From JACIYW01 sp014359745 (lineage in GTDB: Bacteria; Pseudomonadota; Alphaproteobacteria; Rhodobacterales; Rhodobacteraceae): DNA of 64,000 nucleotides. Positions 25,757-34,918 of the stretch are shown here, piece after piece. The notes beneath the pieces were generated by a model, which searched no databases, had not been told where the DNA came from, and was given only the letters and a program-made list of their open reading frames with translations. The stretch is taken from NCBI GenBank assembly GCA_050433985.1, contig JBNPWE010000008.1:86161-150160 (forward strand), in the 5' to 3' direction. A program made the translations under genes and the position numbers. Position 1 is the first letter of the stretch. Each line of letters starts with the position of its first letter.

Positions 25757-26584
25757 ATGGAAGACGCGTATCAGACTTCGATCAATGGGGGCGGGGACCA
25801 CATCGTAAAATCGGTCGCCCGAACCTGTCAAACACTGGTCTATTTCGACGAGGTGCGCCGACCGCTATCGGTCGTGGAAGTATCCCGGAAACTGGGTTAC
25901 CCGCAGTCGAGCACCTCGGCGCTGCTCAAGAGCATGGTAAAGCTTGGTTTCCTGACGCACGATGCCCAAAGGAAGAACTATTTTCCCACCGAACGTGTCC
26001 CGCTTCTGGGGTCCTGGATGAACCCCGATCTGTTCGGCGAAGGCATTATCCAGCGGCTGCTCAAGGCGATTTTCCAACGCACACAGCATGTGGTCGTCCT
26101 GGCGACAAAGACCGGTGACGAGGCCGAGTATGTGCAGGTCATCCGTCCGAAGAAATCGCCGATCCACCACATTTCACTTGGCACCCGGCGACCACTGGGG
26201 AACTCGGGCGTGGGGCGGGTTCTGATGAGCCGCTTCAGCGACGAAGAAGTGTGCCGCCTGTTCCGCAAGATCAATGCCTATCGCGCGCCCGACACCCCGG
26301 CAGTGGACGTGAAGGCCTTCACCGCCTCCCTGGCCGAGACCCGTGCCAAGGGCTACTATGTTTCGACAGATCAGGTCGTGAAAGGTGCCGGCCTGATCTC
26401 CATGCCTTTTCCAAGTCACCTGAACTCACGGCTTTTTGCCGTCGGGGTCGGCGCCCCAACGGATGTCATCCTGCAATCCGAGAACGAGATTGTCAGGATC
26501 ATGCGTGAAGAAATTGTTCACAACCTGGGCCAAAGCGGGCGTCGGCCTAAACCGTACGCGTTGGCAGCGCAAACCGCCGTCTGA
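25757..26584 (+). CDS. IclR family transcriptional regulator 2
   Basis: The ATG at 25757 has an AGGGGGG stretch five bases upstream and is preferred over a GTG at 25739. The 275-residue product has a winged helix-turn-helix near residues 10-75 (RRPLSVVEVSRKLGYPQSSTSALL) and an IclR effector domain with HISLGTRRPLGNSGVGRVLMSR and GAGLISMPFP. It differs clearly from the IclR protein at 4023. It is encoded just after operon D and may control it and the divergent operon C, which is inferred from position only. Confidence 0.92.
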   Translation: MEDAYQTSINGGGDHIVKSVARTCQTLVYFDEVRRPLSVVEVSRKLGYPQSSTSALLKSMVKLGFLTHDAQRKNYFPTERVPLLGSWMNPDLFGEGIIQRLLKAIFQRTQHVVVLATKTGDEAEYVQVIRPKKSPIHHISLGTRRPLGNSGVGRVLMSRFSDEEVCRLFRKINAYRAPDTPAVDVKAFTASLAETRAKGYYVSTDQVVKGAGLISMPFPSHLNSRLFAVGVGAPTDVILQSENEIVRIMREEIVHNLGQSGRRPKPYALAAQTAV

Positions 26585-27144
26585 TCCAGCCGCTGGGGCC
26601 TGATCCAAAACCATCCATCGATGAGAACGGTGGCGCAAGCTCAGACCACGGCAGCGCCGCCGTGCTGGCGGGGTAAAAGCCGTCCCTTTCTTTCTTGCCC
26701 TCTTGTTTCGGCAGGCAGGGCGAGGCGATTTACACCGTGGAACTTTACAGGACGGTTCATCCCGCTGGCGCATCCGCCGGGGCAATCGCGGCCTCTGACA
26801 CCACGCCGTGGGGCACTACCCATGAGCGCAGAAGAAACGCCCTTTCGCTTCATCTTGGCAAAAATACGCATTTCCAGCGCCCGCCATGCGCCCGCCATGC
26901 GCGCGCCCGCCAAGGGCCAGTCAAGGGCTAGCCAAGGGCCAGTCATGGGGATCAATCCGACTGACCGAAATCCGCTCTGGCAACATCCTGTAAGCCTGGA
27001 AAGGAAAAACAATGCCCGCCGAAGCCAGGGCCGATAGCGTCGCCGCCTCCGATCCGATGCATTCCGGCGTCACGCTGCGGCCATGGCTGTTGAACGAAGG
27101 GGCGTTCAGCCTGACGATGACCTGTTCCAACCGCAAGATCGCGG
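26585..27144. other. Gene-poor stretch of 560 bp with short repeats and an orphan reading frame
   Basis: No established gene is found between the IclR gene and the convergent livF. It holds a short hairpin (GCCGCC-gtgct-GGCGG near 26655), repeated CGCCCGCCATG-type units near 26878-26915, and repeated CCAAGGGCCAGT units near 26910-26945. A frame from an ATG at 27012, preceded by AAGGA, runs into the livF gene on the other strand and may be the remnant of a lost gene. A CTTCATCTTGGCAAAAATAC motif around 26850 resembles sequences I recall between genes in Rhodobacterales, which is memory, not a search result. Confidence 0.4.
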
Positions 27145-27969
27145 TCAGCTTAGCCAGCGCTTGCGGCGGCGGTAACTGCGCACATCCCGAAAACTCTTGC
27201 GGCCCTCTTCCGACACACCCAGATAGAATTCCTTCACATCCGGGTTTTCTCGCAAATCCGCCGCCGGGCCATCCATCACCACCCGCCCCGATTCCAGAAT
27301 ATAGCCGTAATGCGCAAAGCGCAGCGCCACATTGGTGTTCTGTTCAGCCAGAAGAAATGTCGCGCCCTCCTCTTCGTTGAGGGTCTTCACGATGGTGAAA
27401 ATCTCTTCGACCAGTTGCGGCGCCAAGCCCATGCTTGGCTCATCCAGCAAAATCGTCTCGGGGCGCGACATCAGCGCGCGGCCAATCGCCACCATCTGCT
27501 GTTCCCCCCCCGACGTATACCCCGCCTGGCTTTTGCGCCGCTCCCGCAGACGCGGAAAATACTGATAGACCTTTTCCAGATCCGCGCTGATCGCGCCCTT
27601 GCCATCGGTGCGGGCATAGGCGCCGGTCATCAGATTGTCCTCGACGGTCAGATGCTCAAAGCAATGCCGCCCCTCCATCACCTGAATAACCCCCATTTTC
27701 ACCAGATCCGACGGGCTCAGATCCTGCACCCGTTCGCCGCGATACAGGATGCTGCCCTTGGTCACCGCGCCGCGTTCGGAATGCAACAGGTTGGATATGG
27801 CCTTGAGCGTGGTGGTCTTGCCCGCGCCATTGCCGCCCAGAAGCGCGGTAATCCCGCCCTTGGGCACATTCAGCGACACACCCTTGAGCACAAGAATGAC
27901 GTGATTATAGATAACCTCGATATTGTTGACCTCTAGCAGGGCCTGTTCGGTCTTTCCGGCGTCCAGCAT
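27145..27969 (-). CDS. livF: Branched-chain-type ABC transporter ATP-binding protein LivF
   Basis: Start at the ATG at 27969 (MLDAGKTEQALLEVNNIEV); the upstream extension is not family-like. The 274-residue ATPase has the Walker A motif GGNGAGKTT, a Q-loop region with MEGRHCFEHLTVEDNL, the signature YTSGGEQQMVAIGRAL, and Walker B TILLDEPSMGL. The signature reads TSGGEQQ in place of LSGGQQQ, a mild variation. The product pairs with LivG to power LivH-LivM. The whole set lies with a receptor and an acyl-CoA ligase, suggesting uptake of an acid that is then made into a CoA thioester, not necessarily an amino acid. It is the last gene of the cluster. Confidence 0.92.
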   Translation of the reverse strand: MLDAGKTEQALLEVNNIEVIYNHVILVLKGVSLNVPKGGITALLGGNGAGKTTTLKAISNLLHSERGAVTKGSILYRGERVQDLSPSDLVKMGVIQVMEGRHCFEHLTVEDNLMTGAYARTDGKGAISADLEKVYQYFPRLRERRKSQAGYTSGGEQQMVAIGRALMSRPETILLDEPSMGLAPQLVEEIFTIVKTLNEEEGATFLLAEQNTNVALRFAHYGYILESGRVVMDGPAADLRENPDVKEFYLGVSEEGRKSFRDVRSYRRRKRWLS

Positions 27970-28027
27970 GGCGTCACTCTCTTGGGGCAGGTGCACCGGC
28001 CGTTTCCGGCCGGTGCGGGATTTCGGA

Positions 28028-29311
28028 TCAGTTGCATCCGGGGGTAATCCCGGCCTCTTTGGCATAGGCCGCCGAATCCTCGGCAACCAGCGGCGCGATC
28101 ACGTCCTGATCGGACTCCATGTACTCGGTGATCAGCCGAAAGGTCTTGGCCTTGGCATCCCACTGCGCGACGCCCGCACGACCATTGCCGCCATGGTTCT
28201 GGCATGTCACCTTGAACTCCGGCCCGAATTTCGGCATGCCAAGCGCGATCATCTTTTCCTCGGTCATTTCAAGGTTCTCCATCCCGTCGCGCAGCATCGC
28301 CGGGGTGATCGCCTTGGTCTTGTGGATCTCTTGCGCGGTTTTTGTCGCCTCGACGGCCAACATCGCCGCATAGAGGCCGCGGTTGTACAGTGTGGTGCCC
28401 AGCATATCGCCCGCCCCCGCCGCCTTGCCGGAATCGACGACATATTTCTTCAGATCGGCATAAAGCGGATAATCCGACCCGAAGTTGTGAAAGGTCACCA
28501 CCTTGTAGCCATCGGCCGCCTCACCCGAAGGCAAAAGGTCGGTCTCCGAACTCGACCACCAGCTACCGATGAAGTGATCCATCGGAAAGCGGATATTGAT
28601 CGCCTCCTGAATGGCGATCTGGTTCATCACCCCCCAGCCCCACATGATCACATAATCGGGCCGCTCGCGGCGGATTTGCAGCCATTGCGATTTCTGCTCC
28701 TGCCCCGGATGGTCAACGGCCAGCAGCGTCAGATCATAGCCGTGCTTCTTGGCCAGCTCCTCCAGCGTGCGGATCGGTTCCTTGCCATAGGCAGAGTTGT
28801 GATAGACCAGAGTGATCTTCTTGCCCGAAATATCACCGCCATTCAGATCCAGGATATGCTTGATCGCGACCGACGCGCCATCCCAATAGTTCGCCGGATA
28901 GTTGAACACCCAGCGAAACACTTCGCCGTTCTTGGCCGAGGTACGGCCATAGCCCAGCGTGTGCATCGGGATATTGTCCGCGGTCACTTTCGGGATCAGC
29001 TGATAGCTGATGCCGGTGCTCAGCGGTTGGTAAAGCAGCGCGCCGGAACCCTTGGTGGCCTCGTAACATTCCACCCCCTTTTCGGTGTTATAGCCGGTTT
29101 CGCATTCCACCAGCTTGACCTTTTCGCCGCCGATGCCACCATCGCGCTCGTTCACCAGGGTGAAATAATCCTGATAACCATCGGCAAAGGGAACCCCCCC
29201 GGGGGCATAGGGCCCGGTGCGATAGCTGAGCGCGGTAAAGGTCAGATCGGCCATTGCAGGGGCCGCCGCCATCATGACGGCCGCCGCGGCAGTGATCAGT
29301 TTCAGGTTCAT
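28028..29311 (-). CDS. Periplasmic substrate-binding protein of the Liv-type ABC transporter
   Basis: A 427-residue receptor with an N-terminal signal peptide (cleavage after AMA near residue 21). It has the periplasmic binding fold of the leucine-binding class, starting with TFTALSYRTGPYAPGGVPFADGYQDYFTLVNERDGGIGG, which corresponds to the ligand loop and Asn-Glu-x-Gly-Gly region. It is longer than classic LivK proteins. Two Cys residues late in the chain (in VTCQNHGG and at the C-terminus, TPGCN) may be linked. Receptors of this long class next to acyl-CoA ligases often bind aromatic or fatty acids rather than leucine; that is family knowledge, the ligand here is unknown. Confidence 0.9.
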   Translation of the reverse strand: MNLKLITAAAAVMMAAAPAMADLTFTALSYRTGPYAPGGVPFADGYQDYFTLVNERDGGIGGEKVKLVECETGYNTEKGVECYEATKGSGALLYQPLSTGISYQLIPKVTADNIPMHTLGYGRTSAKNGEVFRWVFNYPANYWDGASVAIKHILDLNGGDISGKKITLVYHNSAYGKEPIRTLEELAKKHGYDLTLLAVDHPGQEQKSQWLQIRRERPDYVIMWGWGVMNQIAIQEAINIRFPMDHFIGSWWSSSETDLLPSGEAADGYKVVTFHNFGSDYPLYADLKKYVVDSGKAAGAGDMLGTTLYNRGLYAAMLAVEATKTAQEIHKTKAITPAMLRDGMENLEMTEEKMIALGMPKFGPEFKVTCQNHGGNGRAGVAQWDAKAKTFRLITEYMESDQDVIAPLVAEDSAAYAKEAGITPGCN

Positions 29312-29369
29312 CGTGTCTTCCTCCCTTGGTTTTCAGAATGTTGAACGGGGCCACCCCCCGGCAATTGCC

Positions 29370-30446
29370 CTAATGCGGAAACGGCCACAGCCGCAGCTTT
29401 TCCTTCGCAACCCGCCAAAGCTGCGCCAGCCCGTGCGGCTCTGCGATCAGAAAGGTAATGATCAGCGCGCCCACGATCATCAGTTCCAGATGCGCGGCCA
29501 GATCGGTGGCCCAGCCAAAGCTGCCCACCAGCACGTTCTTCAACAGAACCGGCAGCAGCACCAGAAACGCCGCCCCGGCGAAACTGCCAAAGATCGATCC
29601 AAGCCCGCCGATGATCACCATGAACAGGACAAGGAAGGATTTGTTGATGCCGAACGCCTCGCCCACCTCGACCGCCCCCAGATAGACCGAAAAAAACAGC
29701 GCCCCCGCGATGCCGATAAAGAAGGATGAAACAGCAAAGGCGGTCAGCTTGGCCTTCAGCGGATCAACCCCGATGATCTCGGCGGCAATATCCATATCGC
29801 GGATCGCCATCCATTTGCGCCCCGCCGCCCCCCGCGTCAGGTTGCGCGCGATGATCGCCGTGGCGGTCGTGAACACCAGACAGAACAGATAACTGGCCCA
29901 GGGGTAGGTTTGCGCCCCGGTCACCGCAATGCCGAACACCGTGCGTTCCGGCGATGATATCATACCCGTAGCGGAATAGTTGAAAAACCACGGCACCCGG
30001 TTGAACAGCCATACCAGAAAGAACTGCGCCGCCAGCGTCGCCACCGCCAGGTAAAACCCCTTGATCCGCAGGCTTGGCAGGCCAAAGATCACTCCGACAA
30101 CCGCCGTGATCCCCCCCGCGATCAGCACATGAAAGAAGATGTTGACCTCCGGAAACGCCGTCATCAGCTTGTAGACCGCATAGGCCCCCACCGCCATGAA
30201 CCCGCCCGTGCCCAGGCTGAGCTGCCCGGTATAGCCCACCAGAATATTCAACCCGATCGCCGCGATCGCATAGATCAGGAACGGCATGAACACCGCGTTG
30301 ACCCAGTAATCGTTGATCACGAACGGGATCGCCGCAAAGGCCACCACCAACACCGCATAATAGCGGTAGCGATCGGACCTGATCGGAAAGGTCTGGCTGT
30401 CCTCGACATAAGAGGTCTTGAAATCCCCCGCCTCACGATAGATCAC
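29370..30446 (-). CDS. livM: Branched-chain-type ABC transporter permease LivM
   Basis: The start is taken as the GTG at 30446, eight bases after AGGAGG; a further upstream TTG lacks a ribosome site. The 358-residue permease has about nine or ten membrane helices and the LivM signature NILVGYTGQLSLGTGGFMAVGAYA, followed by a GLPSLRIKGFYLAVATLA segment and the cytoplasmic coupling region RNLTRGAAGRKWMAIRDMDIAAEIIGVDP. It forms the membrane channel together with LivH. Confidence 0.92.
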   Translation of the reverse strand: MIYREAGDFKTSYVEDSQTFPIRSDRYRYYAVLVVAFAAIPFVINDYWVNAVFMPFLIYAIAAIGLNILVGYTGQLSLGTGGFMAVGAYAVYKLMTAFPEVNIFFHVLIAGGITAVVGVIFGLPSLRIKGFYLAVATLAAQFFLVWLFNRVPWFFNYSATGMISSPERTVFGIAVTGAQTYPWASYLFCLVFTTATAIIARNLTRGAAGRKWMAIRDMDIAAEIIGVDPLKAKLTAFAVSSFFIGIAGALFFSVYLGAVEVGEAFGINKSFLVLFMVIIGGLGSIFGSFAGAAFLVLLPVLLKNVLVGSFGWATDLAAHLELMIVGALIITFLIAEPHGLAQLWRVAKEKLRLWPFPH

Positions 30447-30530
30447 GCCCGCCCCTCCTGCCCTGCATGTTTCATCCTCTCGATCCAAATACTCTCTGCA
30501 ACCCCGCCGCCCGCACGCCGCCCGATTGCC

Positions 30531-31520
30531 TCACACCCTCTCAATGATCTTCTCCCCGAACAGGCCCTGCGGCCGGAACACCAGGAATATCAGCGCCAGC
30601 ACATAGGCGAACCAGTTCTCGGTCGCGCCCCCCACCAGCGGGCCGACCCCGAATTCAAACAGCTTCTCGCCGACCCCGATGATCAGCCCCCCGACAATGG
30701 CACCGGGGATCGAGGTAAACCCGCCCAACATCAGAACCGGCAGCGCCTTGAGCGCGATCAGGCTCAATGAAAACTGCACCCCCGATTTGGTGCCCCACAT
30801 GATCCCGGCCACCAACGCCACGAACCCCGCGATCGACCACACCAGCACCCAGATGAAATTCAGCGATATCCCCACCGACAGCGCCGCCTGATGGTCGTCG
30901 GCCACCGCGCGCAGCGCCCGGCCCTGTTTGGAATACTGGTTGAAGATCATCAGACCCGCGACCAGAAGCGCCGCCACGATCGACGCCACGATATCCAGAT
31001 TGTCGATAAAGAACCCATAGCCGGTCAGGTTGAACGTCACCTCGTCCACCCATGTGTTCGACCCCTGCGGCAGACCCACATCAAGTTTCTTGATGTCAGA
31101 CCCCCACATCACATCGCCAAACCCTTCCAGGAAATAGGCCAGCCCGATCGTCGCCATGAACAGGATGATCGGCGCCTGATTTACCAGATGCCGGAACACC
31201 AGTTGGTTGACCAGCCAGGCCAGCAGGATCATCACCGCCATGGTCAGCAAAATCGCCGCCACCCCCGGCATCGTCCAGCCGAAGTTATGCAGCTCGGTGC
31301 CAAGGACCGAATTGATCAGATGCGAAAACGGCACCCGCCCCTCCATGACGCCCACCAGCGTCATCGCGGCGAAAAGCGCCATCACCCCCTGCGCGTAATT
31401 GAAGATCCCCGACGCCTTGTAGATCAGCACGAACCCCAACGCGACCAGCGCGTAAAGCACCCCCGCCATCAGCCCGTTCAGCGTGACCTCGGCGGCATAA
31501 AGCAGTTGATCAGGCATCAT
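30531..31520 (-). CDS. livH: Branched-chain-type ABC transporter permease LivH
   Basis: Two adjacent ATG codons (31520 and 31517) follow a GGGGGG stretch; either may be used. The 329-residue product shows LivH features: LNGLMAGVLYALVALGFVLIYKASGIFNYAQG at the N-terminus, a coupling loop QYSKQGRALRAVADDHQAALSVGI and the C-terminal FTSIPGAIVGGLIIGVGE. About eight helices are expected. It lies 85 bp before livM. The gap upstream toward livG holds the ATGTAC array. Confidence 0.92.
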   Translation of the reverse strand: MMPDQLLYAAEVTLNGLMAGVLYALVALGFVLIYKASGIFNYAQGVMALFAAMTLVGVMEGRVPFSHLINSVLGTELHNFGWTMPGVAAILLTMAVMILLAWLVNQLVFRHLVNQAPIILFMATIGLAYFLEGFGDVMWGSDIKKLDVGLPQGSNTWVDEVTFNLTGYGFFIDNLDIVASIVAALLVAGLMIFNQYSKQGRALRAVADDHQAALSVGISLNFIWVLVWSIAGFVALVAGIMWGTKSGVQFSLSLIALKALPVLMLGGFTSIPGAIVGGLIIGVGEKLFEFGVGPLVGGATENWFAYVLALIFLVFRPQGLFGEKIIERV

Positions 31521-31557
31521 CTCGCCCCCCCATGACCGGCGCGGCGGCGGCGCGCGG

Positions 31558-31600
31558 ATGTACATACGAAAGATGTACGCGATATGTACGCGAAATGTAC
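31558..31600. repeat. Array of four ATGTAC motifs, spaced 15, 11 and 11 bp
   Basis: ATGTAC occurs at 31558, 31573, 31584 and 31595; three copies extend to ATGTACGC. The last two steps are 11 bp, about one helical turn, so the motifs would fall on one face of the DNA. The array lies in the 110-bp gap between livG and livH inside an otherwise tightly packed cluster. It may be an internal operator or a simple tandem duplication. Confidence 0.75.
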
Positions 31601-31630
31601 GCAGGGCAAAGGCGCGGTTTCATGCCCGGA

Positions 31631-32452
31631 TCAGTCATGCGCCACCCCCAGATAGGCGTCGATCACGTCCTGATTGCCGCGCACCTCGTCGGGGGTGCCA
31701 TCGCCGATCTTGCGTCCGTAATCCATCACCACCACCCGGTCCGACAGATCCATCACCACCCCCATGTCATGTTCTATAAGCGCGATCGTGGTGCCGAATT
31801 CATCATTCACATCAAGGATAAAGCGGCTCATATCCTCTTTCTCCTCAACATTCATGCCCGCCATCGGCTCATCGAGCAGCAACAATCCGGGTTCCGCCGC
31901 CAGCGCGCGCGCCAGTTCGACCCGCTTTTTCAACCCATACGGCAGGCGGGAAACCGGGGTTTTGCGGATATGCTGAATTTCCAGAAAGTCGATAATCTTT
32001 TCAACAACTTCCCGGTTTTTAATCTCTTCGTGTTCTGCCCGCCCCTTCCATATCGCCTGCGCCAGAAGCCCGGTTTTCATATGCGTCAGCCGCCCGGTCA
32101 TGACGTTGTCAAGCACGCTCATCCCCTCAAACAGCGCGATGTTCTGGAATGTGCGCGCGATCCCCTGACGGGCCACCTCATAGGGCTTCATCGGCGGGCG
32201 CTTTTCGCCGCGAAACCACACCTCGCCCTCTTGCGGCACATAAAACCCGCTGATCACGTTCAGCATGCTCGACTTGCCCGCACCATTGGGTCCGATGATC
32301 GCGCGGATCTCGCCCTCGCGGATGTCGAAACTGATATCGGTGATCGCCTTCACCCCGCCAAACCGCAAGGTGATGTGTTTCATCTCCATCATCACGCCAC
32401 CGATGGTGCGTCCATCAGCGGTCAGGGTGGCGCTTTCGCTTAGATCATTCAT
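31631..32452 (-). CDS. livG: Branched-chain-type ABC transporter ATP-binding protein LivG
   Basis: A 273-residue ATPase with Walker A GPNGAGKSS, a GIARTFQNIALFEGMSVLDNVMTG Q-loop region, and Walker B GLLLLDEPMAGM. The signature motif is altered: where LSGGQQR is expected, the sequence reads LPYGLKKRVELARAL, a variation common in LivG proteins that keeps the Tyr-Gly. The long 115-150 insertion is normal for LivG. It starts inside the end of the acyl-CoA ligase gene (ATGA overlap), so transporter and ligase are translationally coupled. Confidence 0.93.
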   Translation of the reverse strand: MNDLSESATLTADGRTIGGVMMEMKHITLRFGGVKAITDISFDIREGEIRAIIGPNGAGKSSMLNVISGFYVPQEGEVWFRGEKRPPMKPYEVARQGIARTFQNIALFEGMSVLDNVMTGRLTHMKTGLLAQAIWKGRAEHEEIKNREVVEKIIDFLEIQHIRKTPVSRLPYGLKKRVELARALAAEPGLLLLDEPMAGMNVEEKEDMSRFILDVNDEFGTTIALIEHDMGVVMDLSDRVVVMDYGRKIGDGTPDEVRGNQDVIDAYLGVAHD

Positions 32453-34425
32453 GCGGCAACCGTCCGTTCTGCCGCGCCAACCGGCACGACCGCGGCATCC
32501 CTGATTTCCAGCGTGGCGCTGATTTCGCCCTTGCGCCCGTCTTCATAGGTGACCTCGGTCCGGGTAAAGATCGACGCCGACCCATCATAAAGGGCGTTAA
32601 TCAGATCTTGATATTTTTCCTCTACGATACGTCGGCGCACCTTGCGGGTGCGGGTCATCTCGCCGTCATCGGCGTCAAGTTCCTTGTGCAGGATCAGGAA
32701 ACGATGCACCTGACTGCCCGACAGCATCGGATCATCGGCCAATGACTGGTTCACCTCTTCGATATGGCCCTGCACGGTGTCCAGCACCTTCGGGTGGCCG
32801 GCCAGTTCCTGATAGCTGGAATAGGCGATATTGTTGCGCTCGGCCCAGTTTCCAACCGCCGTCAGATCAATGTTGATAAAGGCCACGCAGCGGTCACGCC
32901 CATTGCCAAACACCACCGCCTCAAGGATATTTGGATAGAATTTCAGTTTGTTTTCAATATACTTAGGCGCAAACAGGCTGCCATCGGCCATCTTTCCCAC
33001 ATCCTTGGCCCGGTCGATGATGCGCAGATGGCCGCTGCTCTCTTCGATGAAACCGGCATCGCCCGTGGCCACCCAGCCCTCGGCGTCCTTGGTGCTGGCG
33101 GTGCTTTCGGGGTTCTTGTAGTAATATTCGAACACGCCGGGACTGCGATAGAACACCTCGCCGCTGTCGGCGATGCGCAATTCCACCCCCGGCGAAGCAA
33201 CCCCCACGGTATCCGACCGCACCTCTCCGTCGGGCTGTTGGGTGATGAACACGGTGGCTTCGGTCTGACCATAGAGCTGTTTCAGATTGATCCCCAAAGA
33301 GCGATAGAAATCAAATAGTTCCGGCCCGATCGCCTCGCCCGCCGTATAGCCCACGCGCACCCGGCTGAAGCCAAGCGTGTTCTTCAGCGGGCCATAGACC
33401 AGAATATCGCCAAGCCAGTATTTCATCCGATCCAGCAGCCCCACCGGCCTGCCGTCCAGAATCGCCGGGCCAACGCGTCGCGCCACCGCCATGAAGGTAT
33501 GAAACAGCCATTTCTTGAACCGGCCGGCATCCTCCATCCGGATCATCACCGATGTCAGCTGGCTTTCGAACACCCGTGGCGGCGCGAAATAATAGGTTGG
33601 CCCGATCTCGCGCAGGTCGGTCATCATCGTCTCGGCGCTTTCGGGGCAATTGACGCAGAAACCGGCCCAATAGGCCTGCCCGATGGAAAAGATGAAATCC
33701 CCCACCCAGGCAATCGGCAGATAGGCCAGAACCTGTTCGCCGGGCGCCAGGTGATCGAATTCGGAAGAACTGCGCGCCGTTTCAATCACATTTCGGTGGC
33801 TCAGCACCACGCCCTTGGGTTTGCCGGTGGTGCCGGATGTGTACAGCATCACGCTGATGCTTTTTTCGGTCAGCGCATCGCGGCGCCGGGCAAGTTCGGC
33901 ACCCAGACGGTCGGCGGCGGCATGGCCTTGTGCCTGCACATCGGTGAACAGATGCAGGCGCGTGTGATCGTATTTGCGCAGGCCGCGCGGGTCCAGATAG
34001 ATGATCTGCTCCAGATTGTGCAGCCCGGCCTGCACCTCTATCACCTTGTCCACCTGTTCCTGATCTTCGGCGATCACGAATCGCGCGCCGCAATGATCCA
34101 GCACATAGGCCGTCTCGTCAGCCGCCGCGTCGTGATAAAGGGGCACCGGCACCGCCCCCAGCGATTGCGCGGCCACGATCGACCAGTAAAGATGCGGCCG
34201 GTTGGCGCCTATGATGGCGATGAAATCGCCCTCGCGCACACCAAGCTCCAGCAGGCCAAGTGCAAGATTATCAATCTCTTTCCTGGTTTCTGCCCAGGTC
34301 CAGCTTTGCCAGATGCCGAACTCTTTTTCCCGATAGGCAGGCCTGTCGGCGTAAAGGGCCGCATTGCGTGCCAGAAGCGCCGGAATGGACCGCGTCTCAC
34401 CAGACGTCGGTAACGACTGTGTCAA
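32449..34425 (-). CDS. AMP-forming long-chain or aromatic acyl-CoA ligase (FadD-like)
   Basis: The start is a TTG at 34425 with GGAGGAG six bases upstream. The 658-residue enzyme is of the large FadD15-like type, with the nucleotide loop SVMLYTSGTTGKPKGVVLSHRN, a YGQTEATVFITQQ adenylate motif and the hinge region GWVATGDAGFIEESSGHLRIIDRAKD. It turns an acid, ATP and CoA into acyl-CoA, AMP and diphosphate. The gene leads the liv cluster and overlaps livG, so the imported acid is probably its substrate. The substrate class cannot be fixed; fatty or phenyl-alkanoic acids are both plausible. Confidence 0.92.
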   Translation of the reverse strand: MTQSLPTSGETRSIPALLARNAALYADRPAYREKEFGIWQSWTWAETRKEIDNLALGLLELGVREGDFIAIIGANRPHLYWSIVAAQSLGAVPVPLYHDAAADETAYVLDHCGARFVIAEDQEQVDKVIEVQAGLHNLEQIIYLDPRGLRKYDHTRLHLFTDVQAQGHAAADRLGAELARRRDALTEKSISVMLYTSGTTGKPKGVVLSHRNVIETARSSSEFDHLAPGEQVLAYLPIAWVGDFIFSIGQAYWAGFCVNCPESAETMMTDLREIGPTYYFAPPRVFESQLTSVMIRMEDAGRFKKWLFHTFMAVARRVGPAILDGRPVGLLDRMKYWLGDILVYGPLKNTLGFSRVRVGYTAGEAIGPELFDFYRSLGINLKQLYGQTEATVFITQQPDGEVRSDTVGVASPGVELRIADSGEVFYRSPGVFEYYYKNPESTASTKDAEGWVATGDAGFIEESSGHLRIIDRAKDVGKMADGSLFAPKYIENKLKFYPNILEAVVFGNGRDRCVAFINIDLTAVGNWAERNNIAYSSYQELAGHPKVLDTVQGHIEEVNQSLADDPMLSGSQVHRFLILHKELDADDGEMTRTRKVRRRIVEEKYQDLINALYDGSASIFTRTEVTYEDGRKGEISATLEIRDAAVVPVGAAERTVAA

Positions 34426-34918
34426 ATCTTCTCCTCCCGATCCCCGCGGATGCCCCGGTCTTGGGCCAGGTTCGCACCGTGCGGATGATTCCCTCGTTTC
34501 AGTCGTGCACGTCCGGGCGTGTACGTCAACGGTTTCCTGAACATTTCCGCAATGTTGCGGAGTGTAACAGGCAGCCGGATCATGCAGGTTGGTCTTTGGC
34601 TGCCGTCACCTGATCGGGGCGAGGATGAACACAAGACAGACCGATACCGCCGCGATGATGACCGATAACGACCCCCACCACGGGATCGCCGGGGTCTACA
34701 TCCTGTCCACCGACGTGGCCAAGGAAACCTGGGCAAGCACAGGAACATGACCCGGATCCCGGCACGAACTGCGGTAAAGGCGGCGCGGGCTATATCTTTG
34801 TGGGGGGATGTGGTCTGGGAATGACCGGGCTGGCCTGCGTCGGTTTCGCCCATGTTTGCGGGCGGATCATGTGCTACAGTCCCTTGTATCGCTGCTGCCG
34901 GGGCAAAGGGAAAACCGC
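34426..34918. promoter_or_regulatory. Divergent region of 493 bp between the ligase-liv cluster and cydA
   Basis: No convincing gene is seen. The left end holds the promoter of the minus-strand ligase gene and the right end that of cydA. A short plus-strand frame at about 34624-34752 (42 codons, preceded by GAGG) has no recognisable family. On the minus strand a membrane-helix-like stretch appears in one frame but has no start codon after its preceding stop. No FNR-type TTGAT-N4-ATCAA box was seen in front of cydA. Confidence 0.4.

Noticed and set aside
27145..34425. The liv cluster as a plain leucine transporter
   Set aside because: It is coupled by overlapping codons to an acyl-CoA ligase and has a long-type receptor, so a different acid ligand is at least as likely; the name liv is kept only for the protein families.
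34624..34752. Short frame preceded by GAGG in the gap before cydA
   Set aside because: Only 42 codons with no family or membrane features; support is too weak to call a gene.
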